A program made the position numbers and the translations under genes. This document shows, piece after piece, positions 1 to 10,531 of a DNA stretch of 64,000 nucleotides; position 1 is the first letter of the stretch; each line of letters begins with the position of its first letter. Source of the DNA: Adiantum capillus-veneris (lineage: Eukaryota > Streptophyta > Polypodiopsida > Polypodiales > Pteridaceae). Under the pieces are notes generated by a model. The model was not told the DNA's origin. It searched no databases and saw only the letters and a program-made list of their open reading frames with translations. Where the stretch lies: contig CM043969.1 in NCBI GenBank assembly GCA_014529385.2, forward strand, positions 28,161,946-28,225,945, given 5' to 3'.

Positions 1-198
1 TCTCCATTTAGCTTACCATGGGAAAATTTTAACCCTTTTAGAAAGGTTTTTCATTAGGTTTTTGGTTTTTCCATTTTGCCCATGTGGCTAGTTGTACTTA
101 GCTCTCACATTTTCAAGTTGTTTCTTTAGTGCCCTCAGAATCATCACCATTTGGGAATTCTTAGAGTTGTTTTAAGTAATACAAATTAGCACCTTCTC

Positions 199-201
<3 letters not shown>

Positions 202-237
<36 letters not shown>
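202..237. repeat. (GA)n microsatellite
   Basis: Pure GA dinucleotide tract of about 36 nt in otherwise AT-rich, non-coding sequence (positions 1-460), where I see no gene. Confidence 0.95.
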
Positions 238-241
<4 letters not shown>

Positions 242-457
242 TCTTCTTCTTTCTCTTCTCTGTCTCCCTCTATGTATCTATCTATGTGTGCATGTGGCCG
301 ACCCATTGTTTCATCCCAAGGAAAATCCCGTTTATCATCTTTTACCAAAACCTGAGGATATTTTAATGTGAGAAGTTATGAAAATCAACATTTCTCTTAT
401 CTCTTTGTCTCTCTTTCTCTCTCCCCCTATCTTCCTTTCATTGATTAGCACCTTTTT

Positions 458-460
<3 letters not shown>

Positions 461-525
<65 letters not shown>
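461..525. repeat. compound (TC)n-(AC)n microsatellite
   Basis: TC tract of about 45 nt running directly into an AC tract of about 20 nt. Translations across it give Ser-Leu or Arg-Glu repeats in both strands, which are artefacts and not genes. Confidence 0.95.
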
Positions 526-566
526 GTGTGCGTGTTGAAATTGGCCTATCTACCATCCCAAAAGGT

Positions 567-635
567 GATTCACACAAGAAGATGTAATCTTGCTAAATCT
601 GACAATGGACTATCCATGAAATTCCTCTCTTTGCC

Positions 636-638
<3 letters not shown>
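567..638 (+). repeat. repeat unit Y, copy 1 (left flank of the TC tract holding the LINE)
   Basis: About 72 bp starting GATTCACACAAG and ending CTCTCTTTGCCAA, followed by a TC tract (639-682). A near-identical copy at 2231-2302 is also followed by a TC tract. The two copies define a composite repeat Y-(TC)n-X; in this first copy a LINE lies inside the TC tract. Confidence 0.85.
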
Positions 639-682
<44 letters not shown>

Positions 683-684
<2 letters not shown>

Positions 685-2057
685 CAAGGATGCCCACTTT
701 CCTCAACCCTCTTTGGGCTACTCATTGATGAATTGGAATGCATAGTTCTTGATTTTATGGAGCAAGAAGGCATAGAAGAGGTCAAGAACGGAAATGCGGT
801 GATCATGCTTTTGCTTTATGCCGATGACATAGTGCTCTTGGCACATACCTTAGAAGATGCAAACGAGCTTATGAGTGTCTTGGAACGCTTTTTCCTACAT
901 AGCGTGTTGATCGTGAATGGATCCAAAACCAAGGTTATGTTTGTAAAGACCCTCAATGATGAAAATCCATGCATTGTATACAACAATGAGAAACTTGAAG
1001 TGGTAGATAGCTTCAAGTACCTTGGCCTTGAGGTTCCATCCAATCATAAATGGAAGGATTACGCAATGCGTCGCTTAGAAGTCGGAAACAGGGCTTATTA
1101 TGCATTTGAGAACATGTGCAATGTTGGAGAGATCAAGTGTTAGGCTCTCAAAAAGTACCTCTTTGACACATTGGTGACACCAGTGCTTCTTTATGGAGTG
1201 GAGGTGTGGGGTGGTAGTTTCAGAATGTCCAAAAGCGTTTTCTCACCAACTGTCTCCAAGTCAAGACACAAACAGCCTACATGATCTTACTTCTTAAGTC
1301 CGGATCGCTTCCCATTGAGGTCTTGGACATGCAAAGGGTTGTGGAGTACATGCTTAAGACACAACGTAGCCCTTTGTATCGACTTCCTAGAATCACATAT
1401 GAAGCAAGTCAAAAGGTCCAAAAAACATGCAAGAGCAAAATACTAAGTTCGGGGTGGATGCTTGACATCAAGGAATGGTTTAAAAGATGGGATGCATGTC
1501 ACTTGGTCAAGGATGCATCGATCGACTCCCAAGTTAATGAGGCCTTCTTACAACACCAATGTATCACTGCTTGGGAGAAATCCGGAGGTTCTCGCTTCAG
1601 CCATTACACCACACACATTGCCCCAAACTACAAATATCTCTTCTTCTCTGAACGAGGTAATCGAACCCATGCCTACATCCTTGAGACCATCCCGTTGAGT
1701 GAGATCCACACCATTGCCTCCCTTTGTCTTAGCTCCCATTCTCTACGCTGCGAGACAGGACATTGGGGCACTGGCGAGGAGTCTCATCAACTTTGCACCT
1801 TATGCCCTCGTCAAGTGCGAGAGAGTACCACACACTACTTGAGTGCTCAGCTTTTAACCACAGTAGGTCCTCTTTTCCCCACACATCCAGCCATGAGCTC
1901 TCCCTATATAACTTCCTCTCCTAGCTACGATGTGGACTCTCTATTGCGACGCTCATTTCAGCCATTTTTGAGCATCAAGAGTCACTTATGACCTCCACTC
2001 AACCAAGTGACATGTTCATTTGGTCCCATAGGTCATATTTGACCTCCGAGGATGATA

Positions 2058-2064
<7 letters not shown>
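683..2064 (+). mobile_element. non-LTR retrotransposon (LINE), 5'-truncated copy 1
   Basis: About 1.38 kb of LINE 3' end. It begins abruptly inside a TC tract (639-682) at the reverse-transcriptase motif QGCPLS and ends with a 3' UTR containing TTTGGTCCCATAGGTCATA, followed directly by another TC tract (2065-2107). A second copy at 42999-44001 shares the protein and the 3' end but is truncated at a different 5' point, also against a TC tract. 5' truncation with a constant 3' end is the usual product of target-primed reverse transcription. Confidence 0.9.
684..1988 (+). pseudogene. LINE reverse transcriptase, C-terminal part (broken)
   Basis: The first frame (684-1143) shows RT motif QGCPLS and the catalytic YADDIVLL box about 45 residues later, followed by the LINE-typical VNGSKTKVM and FKYLGL segments, and then meets a TAG at 1141. 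Homology continues in other frames: YLFDTLVTPVLLYGVEVWGG near 1157-1216, then 1281-1991 with a C-terminal cysteine motif (CTLC...H). Compared with copy 2, about 27 nt are missing near 1215-1230 and the last zinc-knuckle Cys region is altered. The N-terminal RT domain and any endonuclease are absent because of 5' truncation. Not functional. Confidence 0.85.

Positions 2065-2107
<43 letters not shown>
2065..2107. repeat. (TC)n tract at the LINE 3' end
   Basis: TC tract of about 42 nt continuing directly from the LINE 3' terminus (GATAATAGAA) into repeat unit X. It can be read as the right half of the microsatellite that received the LINE. Confidence 0.9.
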
Positions 2108-2110
<3 letters not shown>

Positions 2111-2301
2111 TTGAGTTGCATCAAGAGCTACCACATGGATGGCCGAGCTTTGCCATAAGCAGAAAAGCCCTCCTCTCTTCATAAATTACACTTAATGTTC
2201 AATTTTTTGTTAATGTCTTTGTCAACATGTGATTCACACAAGCAGATGTACTCCTGCTAAATTTGATAGTGGACTGTCCATGAAATTCCTCTCTTTGCCA
2301 A

Positions 2302-2363
<62 letters not shown>

Positions 2364-2489
2364 GGTGACATACTTGAGTTGCATCGAGAGCTACCCATAG
2401 ATGGTTGAGATTTGCCATAAGGAGGAAAGTCCTCCTCTCTTCATAAATTACACTCAATGTTCAAGTTTTCGTTGATGTCTCTGTCATGT
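2108..2489 (+). repeat. tandem X1-Y2-(TC)n-X2, an apparently empty paralogous site
   Basis: X1 (2108-2226) begins TACTTGAGTTGCATC and is repeated as X2 (2371-2489). Y2 (2231-2302) repeats Y1 (567-638). Between Y2 and X2 there is only a TC tract (2303-2361) plus about 9 bp, with no LINE. So the locus reads Y1-(TC)-LINE-(TC)-X1-Y2-(TC)-X2, a filled site next to an unfilled duplicate. Confidence 0.85.
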
Positions 2490-3380
2490 GCATGCACATA
2501 CATAACCAATAAATTGGGAGAGAAGGGACAACAACACAGGTGCCCGATGTTCAACAATTTTTCAAGCACTTTAAGAAAGGGTATAGAAGTGTCACTTTAT
2601 AGTTATTTTTAAAATTTGGAAAATACACTTCTTTATTTCCAAAATACATTGATAATTGGCTACCTATGCCATTGTCGCAAGCTGTGATATCTAAAAGTTT
2701 GTTATTACATTATACCTATATGTTCTTGGTAGCCTCGGGGAGAGGACAAATGTGTAATCTTCAATAACTCAAGGCTCGGCTTGAGCTTGAGGCCATTTTG
2801 TAATTTCTTTGAGATTTAAATACATTCACTCACTATTGTGAGTTTGGCCAAAAAAAATTATTTGAAAATACACTTGCATAAATTTATAAAAGATATCAAT
2901 ACTGGTCTCAAAAAAAGCCCTTTGAAAAGACAAAGCTAAATTTATTTTAAAATTTAGATTTTCATTAAATAAAAAAATATCCACAACGATTGTCATTTTT
3001 TTTTTATGTGCAATCAACTTGTAAGTCTTTGACTTTACATTTTCAAAAGTCTTTTTATGTGTACTTAAACTAGTACAACTACTTTGTGTAAAGTAGAAAG
3101 TCTTTGATTTTCCATTCCCAAAAGTCTTTTCATTTTTCCAATCCTTGACATTTGCATTTTAGGATAGAGGTTTTATTAGGTTTTCTCACAAGTGAAGCAG
3201 TGAATCACACATGGAGGGTCTCTCCTTCCTTGAAAAATTTAAGCTGCTTCATATATAGTATAGATTTGAATCTGATGTCAGAATAGGACTTTCACTATAA
3301 GAGGAAAACTCCAGAACCACTAGCATTGCCACGGATTAACAAAGGAAAATAGAAAGAGAAAATATTACGTGTGCAGCAAT
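2490..3380. other. no gene seen
   Basis: AT-rich sequence with frequent stops on both strands. I recognise no coding motif, RNA gene or element boundary here. Confidence 0.6.
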
Positions 3381-3384
3381 AATA

Positions 3385-3600
3385 GCGGCAAAGGACGCGG
3401 TAGTGGTTTGACAACAATATACGCGGTAATAGAAGCGATAATATAGCCGCGATTATTATCGTAAATATTACCGTGCATATTATCGTGTATGTTATCGCGC
3501 ATATTACCGCGTGTATTACCGCACATATTACCTCACATGTTACCGCACATATTACCCCGCATATTACCTCACATATTATCGTGCATATTACCACCATACG
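3385..3600. repeat. 12-bp minisatellite (TATTACCGCACA-like), partly inverted
   Basis: From about 3470 to 3596 the sequence is a degenerate 12-bp tandem repeat, consensus near CATATTACCGCA. To its left (3385-3450) the same motif appears in opposite orientation (GCGGTAATA), so the array is inverted around about 3455. A related array lies at 8295-8510 and shares the linker GCGGTAAAGGGACGCGGTA (copy here GCGGCAAAGGACGCGGTAG). Confidence 0.8.
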
Positions 3601-3610
3601 GATTTTCAAA

Positions 3611-3667
3611 AATAAAGATGCTCAACTGGTCCATCCAATTTGGATGGCCCAGATGAGCATCTTTATT
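3611..3667. repeat. 57-bp near-perfect inverted repeat
   Basis: Arms AATAAAGATGCTCA and TGAGCATCTTTATT are exact complements. Inside them a second stretch (CTGG-CCATCCAA / TTTGGATGG-CCAG) continues the pairing, so roughly 28 bp per arm pair with about two mismatches and almost no loop. It could be a tiny foldback/MITE relic. No transposase and no clear target duplication were seen. Confidence 0.75.
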
Positions 3668-4040
3668 GTTGAGCTGTATAAAGTTATCTGGTCTATGATT
3701 GTCTTCTTCAAGCACATAGTTCACATCAACAAATATTGGTCGCTTCTTCTTAATACTCTTCTCTCACAAGGAGCTCTATTTATTGTATGAGCTTTGTATA
3801 CTCATCTTCGACATTGAAGATTGAGTCAAATCAACCAGTGATTTGGAAGCTGATGTAGTTGATGATTGACTTAAGAACCTTTGTGCATGATCATAGTTCA
3901 ACTACTAGAAGCACACTCATAACCTTTAAGATAAGCATTGTATTTGAAACTTTGTAGCATTTCCATTGCCATTTACATTTCCATTGCCATATTTGTGCTG
4001 GCATCCATTTGGCATTCTCAATTATTATGCATTCTGCTCA
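3668..4040. other. no gene seen
   Basis: AT-rich sequence without recognisable coding or element signatures. Confidence 0.55.
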
Positions 4041-4044
4041 TTAT

Positions 4045-4130
4045 GACATCTATGATAGATAGATATAGATAGACAAATAGATTTAATTATGATTCATGAA
4101 GGTCAAATATGACCTATGGGACCAAAAAAA
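4045..4130 (-). mobile_element. LINE 3'-end fragment (severely truncated)
   Basis: On the minus strand this reads TTGGTCCCATAGGTCATATT then TGACCTTC, matching the 3' terminus of the LINE copies at 2018-2064 and 43960-44001, and is followed by an ATCT-type tetranucleotide tract (4050-4075), as in copy 2. Only about 60 bp of LINE remain. A T-run lies immediately 5' of it. Confidence 0.7.
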
Positions 4131-4499
4131 AAACATTACAAAGTTCCTTCTGAATAAAGGAAGATGGGTCTTTTAATTCATGATGAAGTGTGTGTGTATA
4201 GCCGGGGTTTTAAAAATACCTTTTGAATGCACGTGCTATAGGTATTTTTGAAAGGTGGACCCCCCCAGGTGTTGGATACATCTCAATTATGGAGTATGGG
4301 TCTAGCGAGGTGTGATAAAGTGAAGATAAGATGAAATGAGCAAAACCTAAGAAGGGGTAGGTGAGGAAGGAGCCGGTTTGGGAGTTCAAAACTCTTAGAT
4401 AATGGCTTTACCTTCTTGATAAACTGACCATTTCCCTATTGAGTGTGCTTCTCACATCTTTTGGAGTTCTTTCTTCTTCTTTTTGGGTTAGGAGAATGT

Positions 4500-5160
4500 T
4501 AGATCTTATGCAAACCAAAATTTTTCCTTGAGAAGCTGCAATTGCTCAAGGAGTTTCATTTGATCTGCCTTGGCCTTGAAAATTAGGATTGCATGGTTGG
4601 TATGATGTTTGTGTGTAAGAGAGGTGATTATGGCTGACTCCATTGTACCATGTGGGCTGTTGTTTGGATGTGAGCAAAGGAATTGTGGAACATTGATATC
4701 CTCTTGGCATTGTCATTCACCTAGCGTGGATACTACACAATCTTCAACCTTACCAAAGATTATACCTTGCACTTGGGTTTTGACCTCCTTTGTGAGTGTG
4801 GTATCTAATTCCACCTTTGTGTTATTGAGCTTAAGGTCCCCCTTCTCTTTCCAGTCACTTGGAACCTACGAATGCGAACATTGAGGGCGATATCCTACAC
4901 TTGGGTTTTGACCTCCTTTGTGAAGGTGGTCTCTAGTTCCACCTTTGTGTTATTGAGCTTGATTTCCATCTCTTCCTTTTTGTGGTTCTCCACTATGGTG
5001 AGTCGAGCCTCGATTATGAGTCTATGCTTCAGCTCCTCATTCTCCTTGCGAAGCTTCTTGACTTCATTTTGAAGACCTACGTGTTAGGTTGTTTGTCTTT
5101 TTCCACGACCCCGGAGAATGTAGACTTGTCTTGAGATGAGTCTCAAGTGGCCATGATGGG
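4500..5160 (-). pseudogene. coiled-coil protein relic, family not recognised
   Basis: The minus strand from about 5072 reads LQNEVKKLRKENEELKHR followed by a charged helix ending TKEVKTQV and a TAG near 4897. The last part is duplicated about 125 bp further on (KLNNTKVEL...TKEVKTQV, 4765-4840), which continues open to about 4725. Upstream (5073-5130) another frame holds a compatible polar segment, suggesting a frameshift near 5075. Heptad-like Leu/Val spacing indicates a coiled coil. Similar segments occur in plant retroelement ORFs, but I cannot name a family. Confidence 0.4.
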
Positions 5161-5395
5161 CACATGCTTCCTATGAAGAGACTCAAAGCATCACTGCTAG
5201 AGAGTCACAAGAAACTCAAATAGAGTCAAAGTTGGTGCTCAAGACGAATTTGAGAGTTGAGGGAAGCTCAGGCAAAGTCGAGGTTGGGCTAGTCCGATAA
5301 ATTTGGAGTTGTGGGTAGCTTCAATAAAGTTGAAATCGTGCGAATGATTAGATGTGTGTGCAAGGCAGTGTTGGTTAGGAGGACAAGGTTGTGTT

Positions 5396-6600
5396 AACAC
5401 TCTACCTGATCTCTACATCCTCTTTATCTACTCCATCTACACCTCCCTCTAAACCCTAATTGCTTCCTAAATCCTAATCTTATATGTCTACCCTCGACTT
5501 AATCTCTATCTACACTCTTTATGTATCCTCCTTATCTACCTAATTTACCTAAACTCTACACCCTCTCTATCTACTCTATCCAAACGTCTCTCTACACCCT
5601 AATCTCTTCCTAAATCTTAATCTTATCCATCTAGGTAATAGCATGAAGCACCCTCCATTTCTCTATCTACACCCTCTGTACTCCCTCTATCTACTCTATC
5701 CACATCTCTCTCTAAACCCTAATCTATTCATAAATCCTAACCTTATCTATCTACCCTCTACTTAATCTCTATCTACACTCTCTACGTACCCTCCCTCTCT
5801 ACCTAGACTTTACACCATCTCTATCTACTCTATCCACACCTCTCTGATCTCTTCCTAAATCCTAATCTTATCGATTTACTCTATACCTAATCTCTATATC
5901 TACCCTCAGACTCTCTACCTTCTAAACATAGAGAGAGTGCTAAATAGAAATAAATCTCTACACTCTCTCTAGTCCCTCTATCTATCTCTACACTATATGT
6001 ATCCTTTGTCTCTCTATCTACATCCTAGCCACTCTCTACTCTCCCTCTACATCCTAACCTCTATCCACACCTCTCTCTCTCTCTACTTAATCTCTATCTC
6101 TACTCTCTACTTAATCTACTTAATCTCTAAATCCTCTCTATCTACTCTATCCACACCTCTCTACACCCTAATCTTTTTCTAAATCTTTATCTTATCTATC
6201 AAATATCTCTATCTACCCTCTCTCTATCCCCTAATCTCAACTCTCTCTATTTCTACTCTCTACCTATTCTCCCCCTCTACTTAATCTCTATCTACACTCT
6301 CTACGTATCCTCCCTCTGTACCTAATCTATCTAAACTCTACACCGTCTCTATCTACTCTATCCACACCTCTCTGATCTCTTACTAAATCTTAATCTTATC
6401 TATTTACTCTACACCTAATCTCTATATCTACCCTCAGACTCTCTACCTTCTAAACATAGAGAAAGCGCTAAAATAGGGGTAAATCTCTACACTCTCTCTA
6501 GTCCCTCTATCTATCTCTACACTCTATGTATCCTCTGTTTCTCTATCTACTCCCTCTATCTACATCCTAACCTCTCTCTACTCTCCCTCTACATTCTAAC

Positions 6601-6653
<53 letters not shown>

Positions 6654-7233
6654 AAATATCTATCTCTACACCTTCTCTACGTATTCTCTACCTAATCTAC
6701 TTAATCTCTAAATCCTCTCTATCTACTCTATCCACACCTCTCTCTACACCCTAATCTTTTTCTAAATGCTAATCTTATCTATCTAATCTTTATATCTTCT
6801 CTCTACTCTCTCTTTCCCCTAATCTCAACTCTCTCTATTGCTACTCTCTACCTAATCTACATAATCTTTACCTCCACTCTATCTAATCTATGTACACCTC
6901 TCTACACTCTAATCTCTTTATAAACCCTAACCTTATCTATCTACTCTCTATCTAATATCTATCTATATCTTCTCTCTAATCTCTCTATCTCCTAATCTTG
7001 ACTCTCTCTCCACATAATCTCTATCTCTATACCCTTTATCTACTCTCTTTTCCTCTCTACACATTCTATTTCCACCCTCTATCCTTGTTTCTCTCTCTAA
7101 TCTAACAATCTCTCCCTGCTTCCTCTCTATCTCCACTCTCTCTACACCCTCTATCCCTCTTTTCCTCTTTCTAATCTTTCTTCTTCTCTCTCATCCAATC
7201 TAGACTATTTTAACACTTCTCCTCTCTCTAATT

Positions 7234-7271
<38 letters not shown>

Positions 7272-7300
7272 CCTCTCTTTCACTCTCTAATTTCACATAC
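5396..7300. repeat. degenerate pyrimidine-rich tandem repeat region (about 1.9 kb)
   Basis: One strand is almost entirely C/T/A words such as TCTATCTACTCTATCCACAC and CTCTCTACACC, with recurring CTAAACCCTAATC-type words. A longer segment is duplicated with an offset of 528 bp: the block starting CTGATCTC at 5844 recurs at 6372 together with CAGACTCTCTACCTTC and CTCTAGTCCCTCTATC. Two pure TC tracts are embedded (about 6608-6650 and 7222-7266). No coding signal. Confidence 0.85.
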
Positions 7301-8014
7301 AAATTGAATATTTCTCTCTAATTTCTCTTTAAACTCTTTTTCTAATGTACAATTTATCATACTCTATCACTTTTTTAATGTTTAATACCTAATGCTTAAT
7401 TTTTTTCTTTTTGTCTCTCTATTTTTATTTCTCTAATTTAACATACACATCTTTCACACATCAATTCACTCTAAGTTAACACTAAACATACAAAAAGTTT
7501 AATGTGTAGGTGTGATGTTTAATTTGACTTTTTATCTCTCTACTTAAACATCTATTTAACATTAATCATGAAATCTATGTTAATCCCTACTTTAACATTA
7601 ATTAGCATTAACCATTAAATTTATGCTAATTCTCTCTCTCCCTCTCTTTTCCTCTCTCCTTTTTCTCTCTTCCTAATTACACACCAAGCAAGTATCTACA
7701 AACTAATCACAAACCTATAACAATCAATCAAACAAGCAAAGTGAGGTCAATCGAGCAAGCAAGAAGCACCTACACCAAACATGAAAGAGGTACAAAATCT
7801 TTGAATCTAACTTTTCTAATGTGTGTGTCTATGTGGGTGTGGGTGTGTGTGTGTTTAAGACAATGGAGAGGGGGGCTTTGTAGAAGCTTACCTCTTGTGT
7901 TCCTCCAGCATTCGAGCCTTCTTGTGGTCCTCTTGTGTAGAGCCCTCTTGCGATCCGCCCTCTCCTCTCCAGCGATCGTCAAGTGATAGAGCGCTCCACC
8001 AAAGATTGATTGTA

Positions 8015-8018
<4 letters not shown>
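7301..8018. other. no gene seen
   Basis: Pyrimidine-biased to about 7680, then mixed sequence with a short GT-rich patch (7816-7855). No coding motif or element end recognised. Confidence 0.55.
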
Positions 8019-8090
<72 letters not shown>

Positions 8091-8099
8091 GGAGAGAAA

Positions 8100-8132
<33 letters not shown>
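8019..8132. repeat. (GT)n and (GA)n microsatellites
   Basis: GT tract about 8019-8088 followed after a short purine spacer by a GA tract 8105-8132. Overlapping open frames encode only Val-Cys, Thr-His or Ser-Leu repeats. Confidence 0.95.
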
Positions 8133-8135
<3 letters not shown>

Positions 8136-8294
8136 TGAGCTTTGAGATGGAGAGAAGGAGAGAGAGGGATGTGAGATTTGGGAGGGAGAGAAGGAGAGAA
8201 TACGGCTACAGGTGCGATGGCGGTAGGAGTAGAAGAGCAAGGTATGCTACAAAAAACGCGGCATACCGCGCTCTCTTTCTTTTTGAATTTTTTT

Positions 8295-8510
8295 GAGGTA
8301 ATATGTGCGGTAATACTCATGGTAATATATGCAATAAATACGCGGTAATAATTACGGTAATATACGTGGTAATATGCACGGTAATAGTCGCAATAATATT
8401 TAATTTACAAAATAAGTCCTTCCAACACCTCTCTCTCTCTCTCCTTTGGCCATCCCATTTTGCTCTCTCTCTACAAAACGCGGTAAAGGGACGCGGTAAA
8501 CACTTTGCAA
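8295..8510. repeat. 12-bp minisatellite (GCGGTAATATGT-like), second locus
   Basis: At 8295-8400 GCGGTAATA-type units repeat every 12 or so bases. At 8474-8505 the linker GCGGTAAAGGGACGCGGTA follows. The same linker and unit, with an inverted half, occur at 3385-3600, so the two loci belong to one repeat family. A related GTTTACCGCGG lies near 8643. Confidence 0.75.
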
Positions 8511-8970
8511 GTTTTATAGTGTTTGGAATCTTACCACGCCATTGTTGCCATTTTAAATGTTTTTAACGATGTGTTATAGAGGTCTCATGGTTCAAGGTTT
8601 TTGTGATTTCCTTAGAGAGCATACACCATGAAAATCTCAAATTGTTTACCGCGGCCTTTTATCGTGTTTTGTAGAGAGAGGGTCCAAAATCAGCTGGAGA
8701 GGAAAGAGAGAGGTGGTGGGGGGGCTTTTTTACATTTCAATATCATCGTATTTATTTTCGTGATTATTACCATGACAGTTGCCTTTGTTATTGCCACAAA
8801 AATTATCGTGTTTATTCTCGAAACCTAATTTAGCGCCTAAACATTCAAATTTTGTCTTAAACATTCCCTCCCCCTCAAATTTTGGTGTTTCCCTCCCCCT
8901 TAATAAAAATTTAAGAACATTATATGAAATTTTCAAATTTAAAAAAAAAAGATATGAAAATATGGAACAA
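8511..8970. other. no gene seen
   Basis: Mixed AT-rich sequence. Short open frames on both strands show no recognisable motif. Confidence 0.55.
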
Positions 8971-9327
8971 TATGTGGGATTACACGATTACAGCTAAACT
9001 AATCATTGTCACTTGATTAACATAATTTAGCATGCTTCACAAAATTGGAGAGAGGAAGAGAAGGGAGAGAGAGATGAATGGATAACACCAAAAATATTCT
9101 TAAGTTAAAGTATACAATTTTTTTATGAATCGTCTTCCAATAGTTAACTATGTGGGATTACACGATTACAACTAAACTAATCACTATCACTTGATTAACA
9201 TAATTTAGCATGCTTCAGAAAATTGGAGAGAGGGTGAGAAGGGAGAGTCAGATGAATGGATGACACCAAAAAAATTCATAAGTTAAAGTATACAAAATGT
9301 TTATGAATCATCTTCCAAAAGATCCCT
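8971..9327. repeat. 178-bp tandem duplication
   Basis: The block starting TATGTGGGATTACACG at 8971 recurs at 9149 (offset 178 bp) with high identity over its length, including CTTGATTAACATAATTTAGC and AAGTTAAAGTATACAA. The two copies end near 9148 and 9327. Confidence 0.9.
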
Positions 9328-9606
9328 ACAAGAAGCGTCATCCAATTCTAAGCCCATGGCCCCTAAATCAATAAAGAGAGAAATAGAATTATCCTTTTGT
9401 GGATGCCTTGGCTTGAGCATCTTCGAATTTGTCATCCTCCATCTCATCATCATCATCATCATCATTATGACAATCATCCTTGCTCTAAGACTTGCAGCCG
9501 CCGGACTTGAATCATCAATCTCCCTCTCCTTTGTCTCCCCCTCATCCAAAGTAGGAGGTGGAAGAGGGTCGAAGATTGTCTTCACTTCATTAGTGGAAAA
9601 AATCAT
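9301..9606 (-). pseudogene. acidic open frame downstream of the DUF4216 fragment
   Basis: A 101-codon open frame with Pro and acidic stretches and a Met run from an ATG/CAT repeat (9450-9472). It lies just 3' of the DUF4216-like fragment on the same strand and could be its C-terminal exon, since such proteins often end in a low-complexity acidic tail. I see no convincing splice acceptor joining them, so this may be chance. Confidence 0.25.
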
Positions 9607-9753
9607 TCTCCCTCAAAGTGCTATAGGAATTGCAAACCAAAGTTTTGGTTAGTGGATTGTTGGGATATAGATGACCTATAAAAGAGAAGCTCAAAGTGAG
9701 TAACCTTGGTATAATTAATGTTACAAGCAAATAAGAATTAAAAAGGTAGTCAC

Positions 9754-10065
9754 TCACCTACTCACAATTGCATACAAAACTAAATTGTCATACCTCCTTG
9801 TGTGATGCACACTAGAGTCCACCATGTAGAGGCCATTCTCATGCCGTCTAAACACATTTGTAAAGCACTTGCACTCGAAGATGAAGGTATGAAAGGTTTT
9901 AAAATTAACCTTTAGTATCCTTTCAATAGTTCCACAATACCTGGCTTCGTCACCATCTGTGTCAAAGTTGCCCATGATGCCACAATCCATGGTGGTTCTA
10001 CGCTCGTCAATGTGGTGTATACAAAAGTGACGACCCTTTGACCACATAGAGTTAAAGAAAAGGTA
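9754..10065 (-). pseudogene. DUF4216-like fragment of a CACTA (En/Spm) transposon
   Basis: The minus frame from 10065 reads FFNSMWSKGRHF, then a segment ending RRTTMDCGIMG, then YCGTIERILKV and FIFECKCF, then ENGLYMVDSS. This order (a GYRFHT-type start, a QNSGVMV-type segment, YYGVIEDI-type, FKC-W-type, and a final V-D segment) is that of the plant DUF4216 domain, known from proteins encoded by CACTA transposons. A plausible splice acceptor (TTTTGTAG) precedes the block at 10066. No transposase domain or CACTA terminus is visible, so this is an isolated relic. Confidence 0.6.
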
Positions 10066-10099
10066 CTACAAAATAGGAAAATATATTTTATCAATTACA

Positions 10100-10484
10100 A
10101 AGATAAAATCAAGAAAACACTATACAATATGGTTTAGGTATATGAGTAATCTACCTTTTCTACGTAGCCTCGTGCATACTCCCATTCTTTGTCGGTGCCT
10201 TTTCAACCAAGATAATAGATCCCTATCCCACTTACCCTCTTGCAATGAACAAGTCCAACCTTTCGTGGACAAATTAAGGACCTCTCTTCTTAAGCAAGAA
10301 AAGAGAAACCAATAGTTCTAATACCAATGTAATGGAATATGGTTATAACATTGACTGCAGGGGAAATGAAATAACAATAGTGAGCATTTCCTTTAAGAGA
10401 ATTCTTAAAGATCTTAAGAAGAGTAATTGATTGAAGGTAGAAAAATGAACATTACACCTAATTAGCATGGCATGAGCAATACTT

Positions 10485-10531
<47 letters not shown>

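Noticed and set aside
3470-3600. CRISPR-like array (regular short repeats)
   Set aside because: Units of 12 bp without unique spacers, in a plant-type context; it is a minisatellite.
5440-5760. Possible interstitial telomere repeats (CTAAACCCTAA words)
   Set aside because: The words occur once per degenerate unit amid TCTATC repeats and never as a tandem run of CCCTAAA, so this is not a telomere tract.
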